Shown one piece after another: positions 32,401 through 44,000 of a stretch of DNA of 64,000 nucleotides. The notes beneath the pieces are model-generated. The model ran no database searches. It had not been told where the DNA came from and was given only the letters and a program-made list of their open reading frames with translations. How positions within the stretch are numbered: position 1 is the stretch's first letter; each line of letters begins with the position of its first letter. The DNA comes from Salminus brasiliensis. Its lineage: Eukaryota > Chordata > Actinopteri > Characiformes > Bryconidae. Where the stretch lies: the NCBI RefSeq assembly GCF_030463535.1, contig NC_132896.1:20813709-20877708 (forward strand). Reading direction: 5' to 3'. Both the position numbers and the translations under genes were made by a program.

Positions 32401-32744
32401 CATGGCAGGATGTCAATTGCTTTGTTGTATCATGCAATAGCATGTTATGCTATGTATGCATGTTATGCTAATAAACTATGTTTAGTTTATTAGCAAAACC
32501 TACAAACTGTTTTGCAATAAATCAATCAAACAAGACCAATTTAAAAAGCTCAACATCACTAATATCGCAAGTGCATTCTCCAAATTCACAAAAATGTCAC
32601 GTTTAATGATGACTGCAGTCTCATAATTATTCAACTCCCCAAATAGAATCCCTTGTAAGAGCATACATTTACACATCAGGTGACAACTCAAGTGCTTCAT
32701 TAATTATATCAGCTGTGATTAAGATAAAATACATCAAATATCTT

Positions 32745-34010
32745 GCCTGGAAAGGGGTTTGTTGATGTTTAATTGATGTTTAATTGTATGTTAGAAATAT
32801 GGCAACAGTCAAGAGTGTTGTCCAAAGCATTCAGAGAGGAGATCATTTCCTTGCACAAACAAGGGAATGAAAACCAAAAAAAGGTTTTCAAAGGCACTAA
32901 ATGATCCTAGGGATACAGCTGGAATCATAGTTCTCAAGTCCAAAGTTAAAGGAAGACTGGCTACACTACACTACCTGGATGTGTCAGAAAGAGGAAGCTA
33001 TCACCAGTGGTAGCGCAGTGGTGGCTCAGCGGTTAGAGCGCCGGGATATCGATAACAGGGTTGTGGGTTCGATTCCCGGGCTCGGCAAGCTGCCACTGTT
33101 GGGCCCTTGAGCAAGGCCCTTTACCCTCTCTGCTCCCCGGGCGCTGGAGTTGGCTGCCCACCGCTCTGGGTGTGTGTGTGTACTCACTGCCCCTAACACG
33201 TGTGAGTGTGTGTTCACTACCAGATGGGTTAAATGCGGAGGACACATTTCGCTGTACAGTCCACACTGTACAGTGATGAATACGTGCACCTTTATCCTTT
33301 ATCCTTTATATTCCTGAGGAGGCAGGCGGTCAAAAACCTTTGAATGACTGCAGCAGACATACAGTGAGATTTGGTGGCAGCAGGCACAGAGGCCCCAGGT
33401 TGCACAGCAAGGTGCATTGTAAATGTTAAAGGGCTCCATGTCTGTACATCTATGAAAAGTGAAAATGAAAGATGAAAGTCCAATTTGCTCAAAACCACAA
33501 GAGGTCTTTGCTCAAAGTCACAGAGGTTTTGGAATTCTGTTCTGTGGAATGATGAAATAAATCTCGACCATTTCGAGATTTGCCGCTGCAGGTTTCCAGT
33601 GCTAGATGAAGCTAGGTAACCCCAGAGCATCACAGAACCACTATGCTTCAGTGTACCTGTATCTTGTCCTGTGGAGGGCAAGATGGATTCAATCAAGTAT
33701 CAGGAATTTATTGGACCTTTCAACAGGACAATGATCCCAAGCCTCAAGGTCCACCAAGGCTTGGTTTCAGAAGAAGTTCTGGAATATTCTGGAGCGGTCG
33801 TCACAGTCACCTGACTTGAACCCCACATAAAATCTTTGGTGGGATTTGAAGAAGCTGGCTGCAGTGCACAAAGAAAATGAATGAACTGGAGGCCACTGCC
33901 CATGAGAAATGGACTTGCTGAAACAGCTGAAACATTGTAAATGTAGTTAATAACCCTAATTTGGGGGGTTAATTTTGAGTGCAACTATACCTGTCCAGTA
34001 ATATCCATAT
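32745..34010 (+). mobile_element. Tc1-like transposon relic, split by a SINE
   Basis: The left part (to about 33007) encodes an N-terminal region with KSVVQSIQRGD. The right part (from about 33309) resumes with a basic segment and later FQQDNDPK near 33720, followed by SPDLNP-like sequence near 33800. Stops and frameshifts are numerous. The two parts flank the SINE at 33008-33308. Confidence 0.7.
33008..33308 (+). mobile_element. tRNA-derived SINE
   Basis: A tRNA-like head carries an A box (TGGCTCAGCGGTTAGAGCG) and a B box (GGTTCGATTCC at 33066-33076), the internal RNA polymerase III promoter. A body with GGGCCCTTGAGCAAGGCCCT follows, then a short-unit tail of TTTATCC repeats. It is inserted in a Tc1-like relic. 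I see no clear target duplication. Confidence 0.85.
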
Positions 34011-37000
34011 TTGTCATTTCTTTACTCATGTATTTTGGTTTTCAGAATATTGTGTATTATGAACATGTACCTGTGTTTCTGTTATTTTGTACACATTCTG
34101 TCCTCTTTTGTATAAGGTATGGTACGCAGAATTTAGAATTTCAGGATCAGCACAGACAGAGTATGAGATCGGTCCTCCATGCAAAACGTGTAGCTGGTGG
34201 AGTGCACTGAGGTTACATAACTGAGTGGGAGCTGTTTAAGGCCTGACACACATATGGTCGCCTTGGTTCCCTCCATTCAGTGTTTAGTGCCCCCAGCGGT
34301 CACCCAGGCCGCTCAGTATGATCATAGTTTTATCTCATCACCTCATGACCGGTCTTATCTAGTTCTGCCCAGTCCAGTGTCTACATGATACGCTTTCCTA
34401 TTTACTCTGACTCACTTTCAATGATATTTCTTTTACAGACATATGGAATAGGCCAAAATAATGTACTGTTCTGTAAAAGTATGACGCTTAGAATAATTCA
34501 GTAGGTGACGCAATGAAGAAAATGCACATTTTTGTTGATTCAGATCATTTTGGTTCATATTTAATATGTGCTAGTTTTAAATGTACTGTAACATGTACAC
34601 AATTGTTTAAAATGTGATATTTGTAGATGTACTACAATGTGCAATGTAATTGTAATATTGGACATATTTAATATATACGTCAAATTAGCAAGTTCATATT
34701 AAAAATCGTAAATTTTTTTACATCATAATTGCATGCATATGTTTTGGCGGCCCTGGTCAACTTGCCTGTTTTGTAGATTTTGTAGAAGTGAAAATCTGGA
34801 AACTGTTATTATTTTATAAAAACATAAAATTCAATTCCGCAGATAATATAAAATGTTTATGTAGTACTATAATAATAGAAGTATATTAGTATAACTAATA
34901 TACTACTTCAAAAACTTTAATATGTTCAGTAATGTGCGGTACTTTAACAGCATGATTGATATCCTCAGAGCGACTTTGGTCAAGTTGTAAAACAAAACAG
35001 AAAGCATGCATTGATATTTCATTGATGTTTTGTTATGTATTACTGAAGCTTACGCAGTAAAGACGTAGTTCCAACGCAACAGCAACACTTCATATCTATG
35101 TGAGATTTCAGAAAGGTCAAAGTTTTTTCAATAATTAACGAAAAAAAAAAATTAAAGCAGAGAAACACCACATATACAAATATATGTGTTTAAAGAAAGT
35201 GGGGCAAACCTCTCTACCTGCTCTGCTGGTAGAATTGCTGCCTTCCCATGTAATTAATCTCATCTGGTGGAAAAGGTAAGGACAATTGTAATGCACTCAA
35301 CAATGGTCAGTCAACAGTTATACAATGATGCAGGAGAGAAGTGGAAGTTCTCAGTTCTCAAATAAATGTTCTCAGTTAAGAAAAGGCCAACCTATGCCTC
35401 AGCTCAACCCACTGCACTGGTCAGCTGTGATTATCATGGTTACGTGCCAGTGCTCTCTCCCTGGCTTGTCAAATACAGCATGACATATGGCATTGGCTAC
35501 TTGACAGTCATTCTAAATCCACCTATATTTAGCATCCGAGAATATCTGGCTATTGAAATGCTGGTTTATAGTATTTTTTTTTTTTAGAGGAGCATTAAAC
35601 ACTGACAGCTGTGTTCTATCATTACTAAGCATGGTTGGCTAAAGCATGACTCATGGAAAGCACCATGGGTACCTAAAAAAGAGATCTATTAAAACTGCTT
35701 TAAGGCCTCAACGATCAAAATGTCATCAAGTTCAGTGTAGTGTGGCCTGATTCACCACTGTGAGAAAATCTGGACTAAGCAATTCCAGTACCAAAACAGA
35801 AACCTAGTTAACATGTAAGTCATGGTTTGTTCAAGCTGTGAGAAGCTTTCCCTCACCTTAGAATAGAGGCTTTTAAATGGGAACTAGCAGAAGAGGAAGC
35901 GTCTGTCTGGGCCTAGTTAAAGAAAAAGGGCAGGTTCACAGGACCTCCCCTTTTTGCAAGCTTTGAAAGAAAGCTCTTACATAATCCTACTTTTGACAAA
36001 AAGAAAAAAAGTGGTTGTACTCCCTGAACTTTGCAGCAGCAGAAGCTTGAGGGACAGATAGAAACCATTTTTGTCCATTCTTAGACAGATTTAGTTTTTG
36101 GTAGGATTTTGTAAATGTGACTGTTTCTGTTTCAGATTCTCAAACCTAAATAATAGTAGTTTGCTATGAAAAAGTAATAAATCAGAGAGGAACACAAAAC
36201 AGATGCATGTACCGGATCTGTAATGTATCTTTGAAAATGTCTTCAGGTATAATGATATATTTTTGGTCCATACCACCTATGCCTATGAGGAGTGAGAGCA
36301 GTGCCAGAAATGTTTCAATCTCAGCACACCCAACTAGTTCCAAGAGGACTACTCCAGTATCCCTATAGCTATTATTCTTCATAGGAGGAATTCACTGTAT
36401 TTTTCAAACTGTTCTAAAGATCTTCACTACATTTTGAAAACGTTTGTTCTATTAGCACTGTGTTGCTTAATGTTCTCCCTAAGACTGTCTTCCTGGCTCA
36501 CAACTATTCGTAACTATTAATGGCCACCTTCTTAGATTAGTGCTGGATGTCTGCATTGCCAGTCAGTCACGTTGAGACTTGCCCCCGTTTTAGACCAATC
36601 GGAAGGCGGCTGCTGTACAAAAGCCAGCCAATGAGTACAGCCAGGTCTCAGGGGTTTGGTGAAGGAGTGTCTTTGAAACCTGAAGCCGTGGATGATGACA
36701 CTGCATTCAACTCTGCAAAGCCCATACTGGCGCCCATAAATGTTGGAACCATGTCAGTGAATAGAGACTTTTGACACTTTTCTGTTACACATATCAAAAT
36801 CAAAAAGCTCTGTAGGGTGCAGAAAAAGAATGACAGCTTATGTAACCTTTTTTTTTTCAATAGAATTACCGATTGCTACTAATCTGTGGTATTTAAGATG
36901 CTTGGGAGAAGCTACCAACTCTACTTTACACAGACAGATGAACTGCAGTAACCTCAAAAGTACCCATACATAGAGTAAACGGATGTCTAAAGCACAAGCC

Positions 37001-37691
37001 TGCACTCCTAGACAGCCAACTGTAAAAGGTCCCCTGCCTTAATGACAGTTAAATATTAATCTACTCATAGCACTGTGGAGAATACTGGTAGCTTACGATG
37101 GCAGCTGCTCTTGTCAGGCCACTCCAAACTCAGGTCACAATAAAGAAGTCTAGTATCTCTGTGTACATCATCTGTGTACACCTCTTAAGAAATTAGGTAT
37201 TTGTACTATTATCTTGTTACACAGTGCGTGTCAAAGTACTAAGAAAAGCATGTCTTGATTTAGCGCTCTGTGATTTGGCCTCTGTGAGGCTGTCCTCATG
37301 ACTTCATTAACTCACCTAGCCAGGCCTGCTCAAATCTTTGCGACACAAGCTCAGCTATTCTTATCTTAAAGCACTGCACAAAGTCCTTCTACATGTTGAG
37401 AGCCTAAGGCATTCTTTCGAAGACTACCGGTTCAGTCCAGCACCAGAAACCGACTCAACACTTTGTGAAACAGAGCTTGGGTGAAGTGTTGCAAAATTTT
37501 TGAGTAAAGACTGAACTGTGGGATATCAAAGCTTTTATTATATTTCATATCAAAACTCTGCAGAGGTTTATATTCACTGCTGCATTTGCACTTACCTACA
37601 CTCATCTAAACAGACACACTAAAGGAAACACCTATATCCGTTTCTCAGTTCCTGGCCAGTGTCCAGCATGGTTTACAAAAAATAGCCAGCT

Positions 37692-37757
<66 letters not shown>

Positions 37758-38229
37758 TTTCAATTAACCTTATATGTCAGATTCAGAAGATTGATCTCCA
37801 TTGTCCACCTTATTGATATTTCAATGCACAGTATCCACAGGCCTTCATCAGTGGGCAGTTTCTGCAATGTCAGTGTCACTAGTTTGTTGTTAATGGCCAG
37901 AAGTAGTCCTGTGGTCAGAAATTGGTCAACAAGCAATGGCAATGCTCTACTAGTGCAGGCCAAAAATAGAAATTTGTAAAAAATCTATGTCTTATAGCTC
38001 ATGAAAATCATTATTTTAATATTCAAATCAAACAGAAAAGGATGTACAATACAGAAATGTCCAACTTCTGACAAAGATGTTATTACATTGATACACTCCA
38101 TACTTGTTTAGGGTTCCCTTACTGCACATTACTCCATCAGTGCAGAATGGCATGAAGGCAGGTTGCTATGATAGTGACCTTAAGCTAATCTGTATTGCTG
38201 GGTTGGATGTTTCTCATTTTCCTCATATT
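34011..38229. other. Intergenic region without a recognised gene
   Basis: AT-rich. Apart from a hairpin near 34880-34912 and a long CA tract, I see no gene, RNA or intact mobile element. Confidence 0.45.
37694..37755. repeat. (CA)n microsatellite
   Basis: About 31 uninterrupted CA units. Confidence 0.95.
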
Positions 38230-38580
38230 TTATACTCTATAGATTCTTTCTAGGGTTCAGGTCCGGATGGCTGGCCAATCAAGCACAGTAATATTATGCT
38301 CAGCAAACCATTTGGTAGATGTTTTGGCTATGTGGACAGGTGCTAAATCCTGCTGGAAAGGAAGCATGAATTGCTGTAAAATCTCCTGGTAGACTCCTGC
38401 GATGACTTTGGAGTTGATTTTCAGAGGAAATTTGAATTTGGACCACTGTGGCTTTATTTTAGGAATGCAGCAGTTGTGGCCCCCTTCCTTGAGACGTCTG
38501 TGTGGTGGCTCTTGATGCACTGACACCGGCCTCACTCCTTTTTAAATTCTTTAATCAATCAATGTTTCCTGAACAGCCAT
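38230..38580 (-). mobile_element. Tc1-like transposase fragment
   Basis: The minus strand encodes PFQQDLAPVHIAKTSTKWFA followed by EHNITVLDWPA. This is the region of the second catalytic aspartate of Tc1-like transposases. Upstream codons resemble RRLKEGGH. No full transposase is present. Confidence 0.8.
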
Positions 38581-39239
38581 CTCAAGGCCTCAGTCCTTTC
38601 TGGTGCTTGTGCACATTTTCTTACAACATTTTCCCCTCTCAGACAACTTTGGCCCATTGTAGCCGTGTAAAAGTCACTCATAAAGAGGATGGCAATATCT
38701 TTATAACCTGCAAATGTAAGCTTCTCCATGTGTAAACAAACACAGAGAAGAAAAATATTCTCTGGAACCAATACATGTTATAACAGCAGGGTCCTGATAT
38801 GTGCCCCTACAGAAATGACAGAGTCAGTTCTGTCGTGAACCTTCACCCCTCCAAACACCCTACTGTGGCTGACCTCCATCTCTAGAGACATTAGCTTGGG
38901 CAGACACCTCCAGTTTCCTAACCCTGAGCCATCTCTGTCCTCTCCCACAGGCAAGTGCTTTCTCAATGCCCGAGTGCTTGTTTCCCTAAAAGGGCACCAG
39001 GCTATCTGAATGACCTGCTGCCTTGGCTCACTGGCCCCTTTCCTTAACTTTTTGTGCGTCAAACGGTGAAGAAACTGTTCTCTCTTATGTCGTCACTAAC
39101 TTTGACCGACCCATACATGCCACTTTCATCAGATTTCAAATGTGCATCATAGTTAGTGAGTACTGCCCCCTTGTGGACTACTGTTTTACACAACCACTAA
39201 GTGGCTATACACTCTTTTGTCCTTTTAACATGAACAGTT

Positions 39240-39241
39240 AA

Positions 39242-39280
<39 letters not shown>

Positions 39281-39282
39281 AA
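39240..39282. repeat. (AAAT)n microsatellite
   Basis: About ten AAAT units running into an A run and AAT units. Confidence 0.95.
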
Positions 39283-39539
39283 AAAATAATAATAATACAC
39301 ATCAACGAACAACACTCCTTGAGGTCTACATTTGTGCAAGTCTTCAAAGGTATGTGTGGCTTGGGAGTTTAGCTCTCAAAAACAATGTCAACTAATGCAA
39401 GAATGCAATTCACCATCATCCATACTTTCTATGTCTGGGGGCTTACTTGCATACAACAGAAGACATGACGAATGATTTGTGCTGGTGAAACTCATTAAGG
39501 CAAAGCACTAAAAGCACAAACAAGACTTGACAATCATGC

Positions 39540-39545
39540 TTTATT
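39540..39545 (-). terminator. Candidate bcorl1 poly(A) signal
   Basis: TTTATT on the plus strand is AATAAA on the minus strand, about 1.5 kb after the bcorl1 stop. This would give a 3' UTR containing the (AT)n tract. Other signals nearer the stop are possible. Confidence 0.4.
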
Positions 39546-40712
39546 CTGGTCGATTTCTTTTAAAAAGGAATCAAATAAATGTATCCTCTTTAACAGAGAT
39601 CACACAAGCAGTAATCCTTCAAAACCAGGTACTCTCGCTCTCTTCATGGCTTGGTGTATTTCCATAGGTAATGAAACTAAACTCTCTCTTTACATTTCTC
39701 TCTATTCAGTTAAATAGCGTTTATTGGTTTCAATTCAAAAAAATGTCATTGATTGTCAACACAAAATCTAGCTTAGCACCAGTACAATAAAACTGTACTT
39801 TTGCTTGTTAAAATACTGTTTGCAGTGAGGGAGAACAGAACATCCTTAGGGTAAAGGGATCATTAATTGTACATTTCAAATAAAGCACCAACCATACAAA
39901 GAAAATGTCCATATATCATTTGTCTGACGCACAAAAAAGTCAAATATATTAATGACTATTAAATTAAGCACAAACAAGAATCAAATATGTAAATAAAACA
40001 CACCACGCACCACAAAGCTTGCTGGAATCAGGTACACCAGGAAAATGAAGAATGATGTAGGAGAGGACTCCTTGAAAGAGGCAAGATGCTTGACAGTTTT
40101 CAGAACAAAGTCTTGAAATACCTCCAACAAAAAAAAAAAAAGAAAAAAATGGAAAGCATTCCAAAGCTTTTGCATGCCTTACATGAGAACCTTCATCAGG
40201 GTTGATGCCCAACAATCTTTTCAGGTTTTGTAAACATGATTACTTTTGGAGAAAATGAAACTACTGATTCATTGATGATACTGTGGAGGGGGGGAAAGGT
40301 TTAATAAACTTAAGAGAACCCCCTTTTGCTTTTTACACTGCAAAAAAGACAAACCAAAGAAAGACATGTTGGTAAAGGAGGTGCTTGAAGTGGAGCTGCG
40401 GTGGTGAGGTGAGCTGAGGTAAGGTGAGGTAAAGAGGGCAGGGCTGAGGGACATATGCTCTGGGTTAGGGGTCCTCACAAAGAGAGCGAGCCTCTCGCAG
40501 GTTTACAGAGGAACCATCTGGCCCAGAGGCCTTCCTGCCACAATTAGCTGGGTATAAGCCTCTTAGCTACGCGCAACAGTTCGCAGAGATAAACGATAAA
40601 AGAAAATGCCTTGGACTGAAACTCTCTCAAAATTATTCACATGAAAAGTTACAACCAAACATGTTCACCCTGATGTCAAGATATACATATATATTTACAG
40701 ATACTTATAGGT

Positions 40713-40714
<2 letters not shown>

Positions 40715-40753
<39 letters not shown>
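40715..40753. repeat. (AT)n microsatellite in the bcorl1 3' UTR region
   Basis: About 19 AT units, about 330 bases beyond the bcorl1 stop codon. Confidence 0.9.
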
Positions 40754-40759
<6 letters not shown>

Positions 40760-41085
40760 TATTGGATAGTGAAAAATACCTACAGATCAGGACCTGAAAG
40801 TTGCTTTGTTAGCATTCCCTAGCCATTCTCCTGGGGGTGATTCCAAAGCAGGTCAGTCTACTAGGTCCCCTTCGGCTATTGTGAAGGAAGGTGATCTGGG
40901 AGATGGGTATCTTCGATGAGGAACGGAGCCTTTCTGGCGGACGCTGAATGAACAAAGTGCTGGTACTGGTGAGAGGGCATCAATCGCCAAGGAAGTCCTC
41001 TGCACCTGTGGACGGCTCCTAACCCATCTATGGACGTGGCTTGGAGGGAGTGCAGAAGGGCGAGGAGTCGATGGGGAAGCGTTCG

Positions 41086-44000
41086 CTATCGGCTGCAGAG
41101 CCTGGCTGGTGCCTCCGACGTCTCATCCTCATCCTCCTTTAGGAGCTGTATAGAAGAACCCAGCAGTCCCTGAAGCTCTGGCACACAACGCACAAGCTCC
41201 ACTGCTTCTTCGTCCTCCTCTTCTTCTTCTGTTGGGCGGAATTCTTCAGGGACTATGCATGTTTGACTGACAGTCATCTGCTTCCACAGCTCTGCCTTTG
41301 CAATGCTTGCCACCTCAAACTGAGGATACCTTGCACGGAATATCCGAGCGGAGACCTTTAGCCGCTTCAGTACGTCCATCAGCAAAAACCAGTTGCAAAA
41401 ACTGTTATGGTAAATACAGAGAGTCAGAAATAGTTTTAACCCAATGGAATTTAAAACTCTAGAAAGAATTTAAAAGGCAATGTAACTAGGAAGACCCTTT
41501 ACCTTTAGATAAGGTCAAACTTTACTGTGCGATGGAGAAATCTGAATTAGACTGAAATAACACTGATCCTTCTCATTTCACACATACACCGATCAGTCAT
41601 AACATTAATATAACCTGCTTAATATTGAGTAGGTCCCCCTTGTGGCACAACTATTCAAGGCATGGACTCCACAACACCCCTGAAGGCATCCTGTGGTATC
41701 TGGCACCAATGTGTTAGCAGCAGATGCCTCTATGTATTGCCTTAATCAGCCTTAGGTGCCCATGACCCGTTCGCCAGTTCACCGGTTGACCTTTCTTGAG
41801 CCACTTTTGGTAGGTATTGACCACTGCACATCAGAGTACCCCACAAGATCTGTCTGATGTTTTGGTGACGCTCTGACCAAATCTAGCTACCACAGTTTTT
41901 TTTTTGGCTCAGATTTTTATGGCTGCCCATTTTTCCTGCTTTTAACCAACCAATTTGATTGGTTTTAGCGACAAAAGCCTTAATGAGGTCATAATGTTGG
42001 ACAAGCTACACCCTTCCCCCTCCCCAACTCCCCAACTAATCTCAAAAGTTTTGGATGGAGCACCATCATTCCAGAGAACACTGTTCCATTGCTCCACATC
42101 TCAGTGTTGGGGCTTTATACCCATCTAGCCCAGGCATAGTACACATAGGTTCATGTTTTTCTGTTCCAAAGAGTTCTATTCTATTGACAATACGTCTATA
42201 CAGAGACTAGACAAGCTGTGTGTGCACATTTGCACACCTGTGTTAGCAATGGGTGCAACTTGCATTCATTAGAATTGGTGTCCACAAACATTGACATATA
42301 GTGTACATGTGTAATTGGGTTAATGTGGGCACTCACCCCTGTGTTAGTGATACTTGAACATGGTAGCATGGTAAGAGGGGTTCAGAGGAGAACTCAAACA
42401 GAAGGCAGTCCATATCAGAGTCTCTCTCCTTTCCCTGCCCCCTACATTCTTCCCCATCTTTCTCTTCAGGCTGAGACAGCAGAAAGTCCCAGCAGGCCTC
42501 CTGATCAGTCTCTGTGAAAAATAAGGTGAAGATGCAAATTGAAGGATGGTCAGCTGACCCTTGTGATTTTAATATGCCTGTGCTACCCTCTAGTGGAAAG
42601 TCATTGAACTAATGCACTAGACCACTCCATACACTAATTGGGAAAGGAACTCTAAAGATAGGTTTAGGTCTAGGTTTAGCAGTGTAGCAGTTAGGTTTCT
42701 TAGGGAAAAAGTTAGAAGACAGTTAGCAACAAAATTGCTCTTTAAAGATTCTTACCAAACACAGAGCTGCTATAAAAATCCCACGGCAGACTTGGATCCT
42801 GATCAGTGCGTCCCTCCAGGTCAGTAAAATATTCTGAAAACAAGATAGATAAGAGATAAGTACATTCAAGTTATTACATATGTAACTGTTATAAGACAGG
42901 ACACATAATATCTGAAATCATACTGCTATCAGGAGGTAATTGATATTTGAAGACACCTTTAACTACAAGAAATTAAACTGTTTTTCATAAAATATCTATG
43001 CATATGTACAATCAATTTTTTTTTTTTTTTTTTTTACACAAATTAGCACAACTATTAAAATCATAACATCAGTTGCCAACTTATGCACTACCACTGCCAA
43101 GACCCTGTTGTTTCTAAAGTGGCACTTCAAAATCTCAAATTTTAAAGATGCGACAAACGTACTTGCCATGTTCAAACGTCAGTAACAAAATTGTGAATGT
43201 TGAGTAAATCATTGTTGCTCTTTAAAGTTGTTCTAAAGTAGAAAACTTCACTTCTGAAAATTATGAAGAAATGTAATAATCAAGTAAGCTTACTTAAAGA
43301 TGTGAATTAATGTAATAAATCATGATTTAAAAAGCATTATAGTTTGCTGTGTATATTTGTAATCAGGTGCCTGCTGTGATACCCTGACCAGAAGATTAGC
43401 AATGAATGAATGTTACCTTTAAGGAAAGTTTTCATGCTGGGGCTTTGGGCCAGTTTAACAGCTGTCTGGCCAGAGTAGGTGGCCAGTGTCGGATCTGCCC
43501 CATGATTTAACAGCATCCACACTGATGCCAGGTTGTCAGCTGCCACGGCATCGTGAATAGGGCTGCAGAGATTTAACATTAATAGGAGTTTATACACTGC
43601 ATACAGCCTTTTAAATAAACACAGGGTAAAAAGTATATATATAGGGTCAAAAACACACATATGACCAATATGGTCGATATGACCAATTACAATAAACAAA
43701 CTTTTTTTTTAAATGAACGATGGACACAGCTTTTAATTTTAGTACAAGCTGCTCGTGTTGCTCAATCGGGTAGGTGTTTAAGGTCTCCCCCATGTTGCAG
43801 ACTGGACAGTGTGGAGTTTATGCTCATGGTAGTATGTTAATAAAATCTTTGAAAAAATAAAAAATAAAAGACTATCCTTATGGGCATTTACTTTCAATAC
43901 AGCATAACTAATATTTGGTTAAATGTCCCTTAGCAAGTTGCACCTTGACCAGAGCCATCAACAACATTAGAATTCAACAACAATAGAATTCTGGCTGGAT

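Noticed and set aside
33008-33090. Functional tRNA gene
   Set aside because: The A and B boxes are present, but the cloverleaf is incomplete and a SINE body and tail follow. It is a SINE head.
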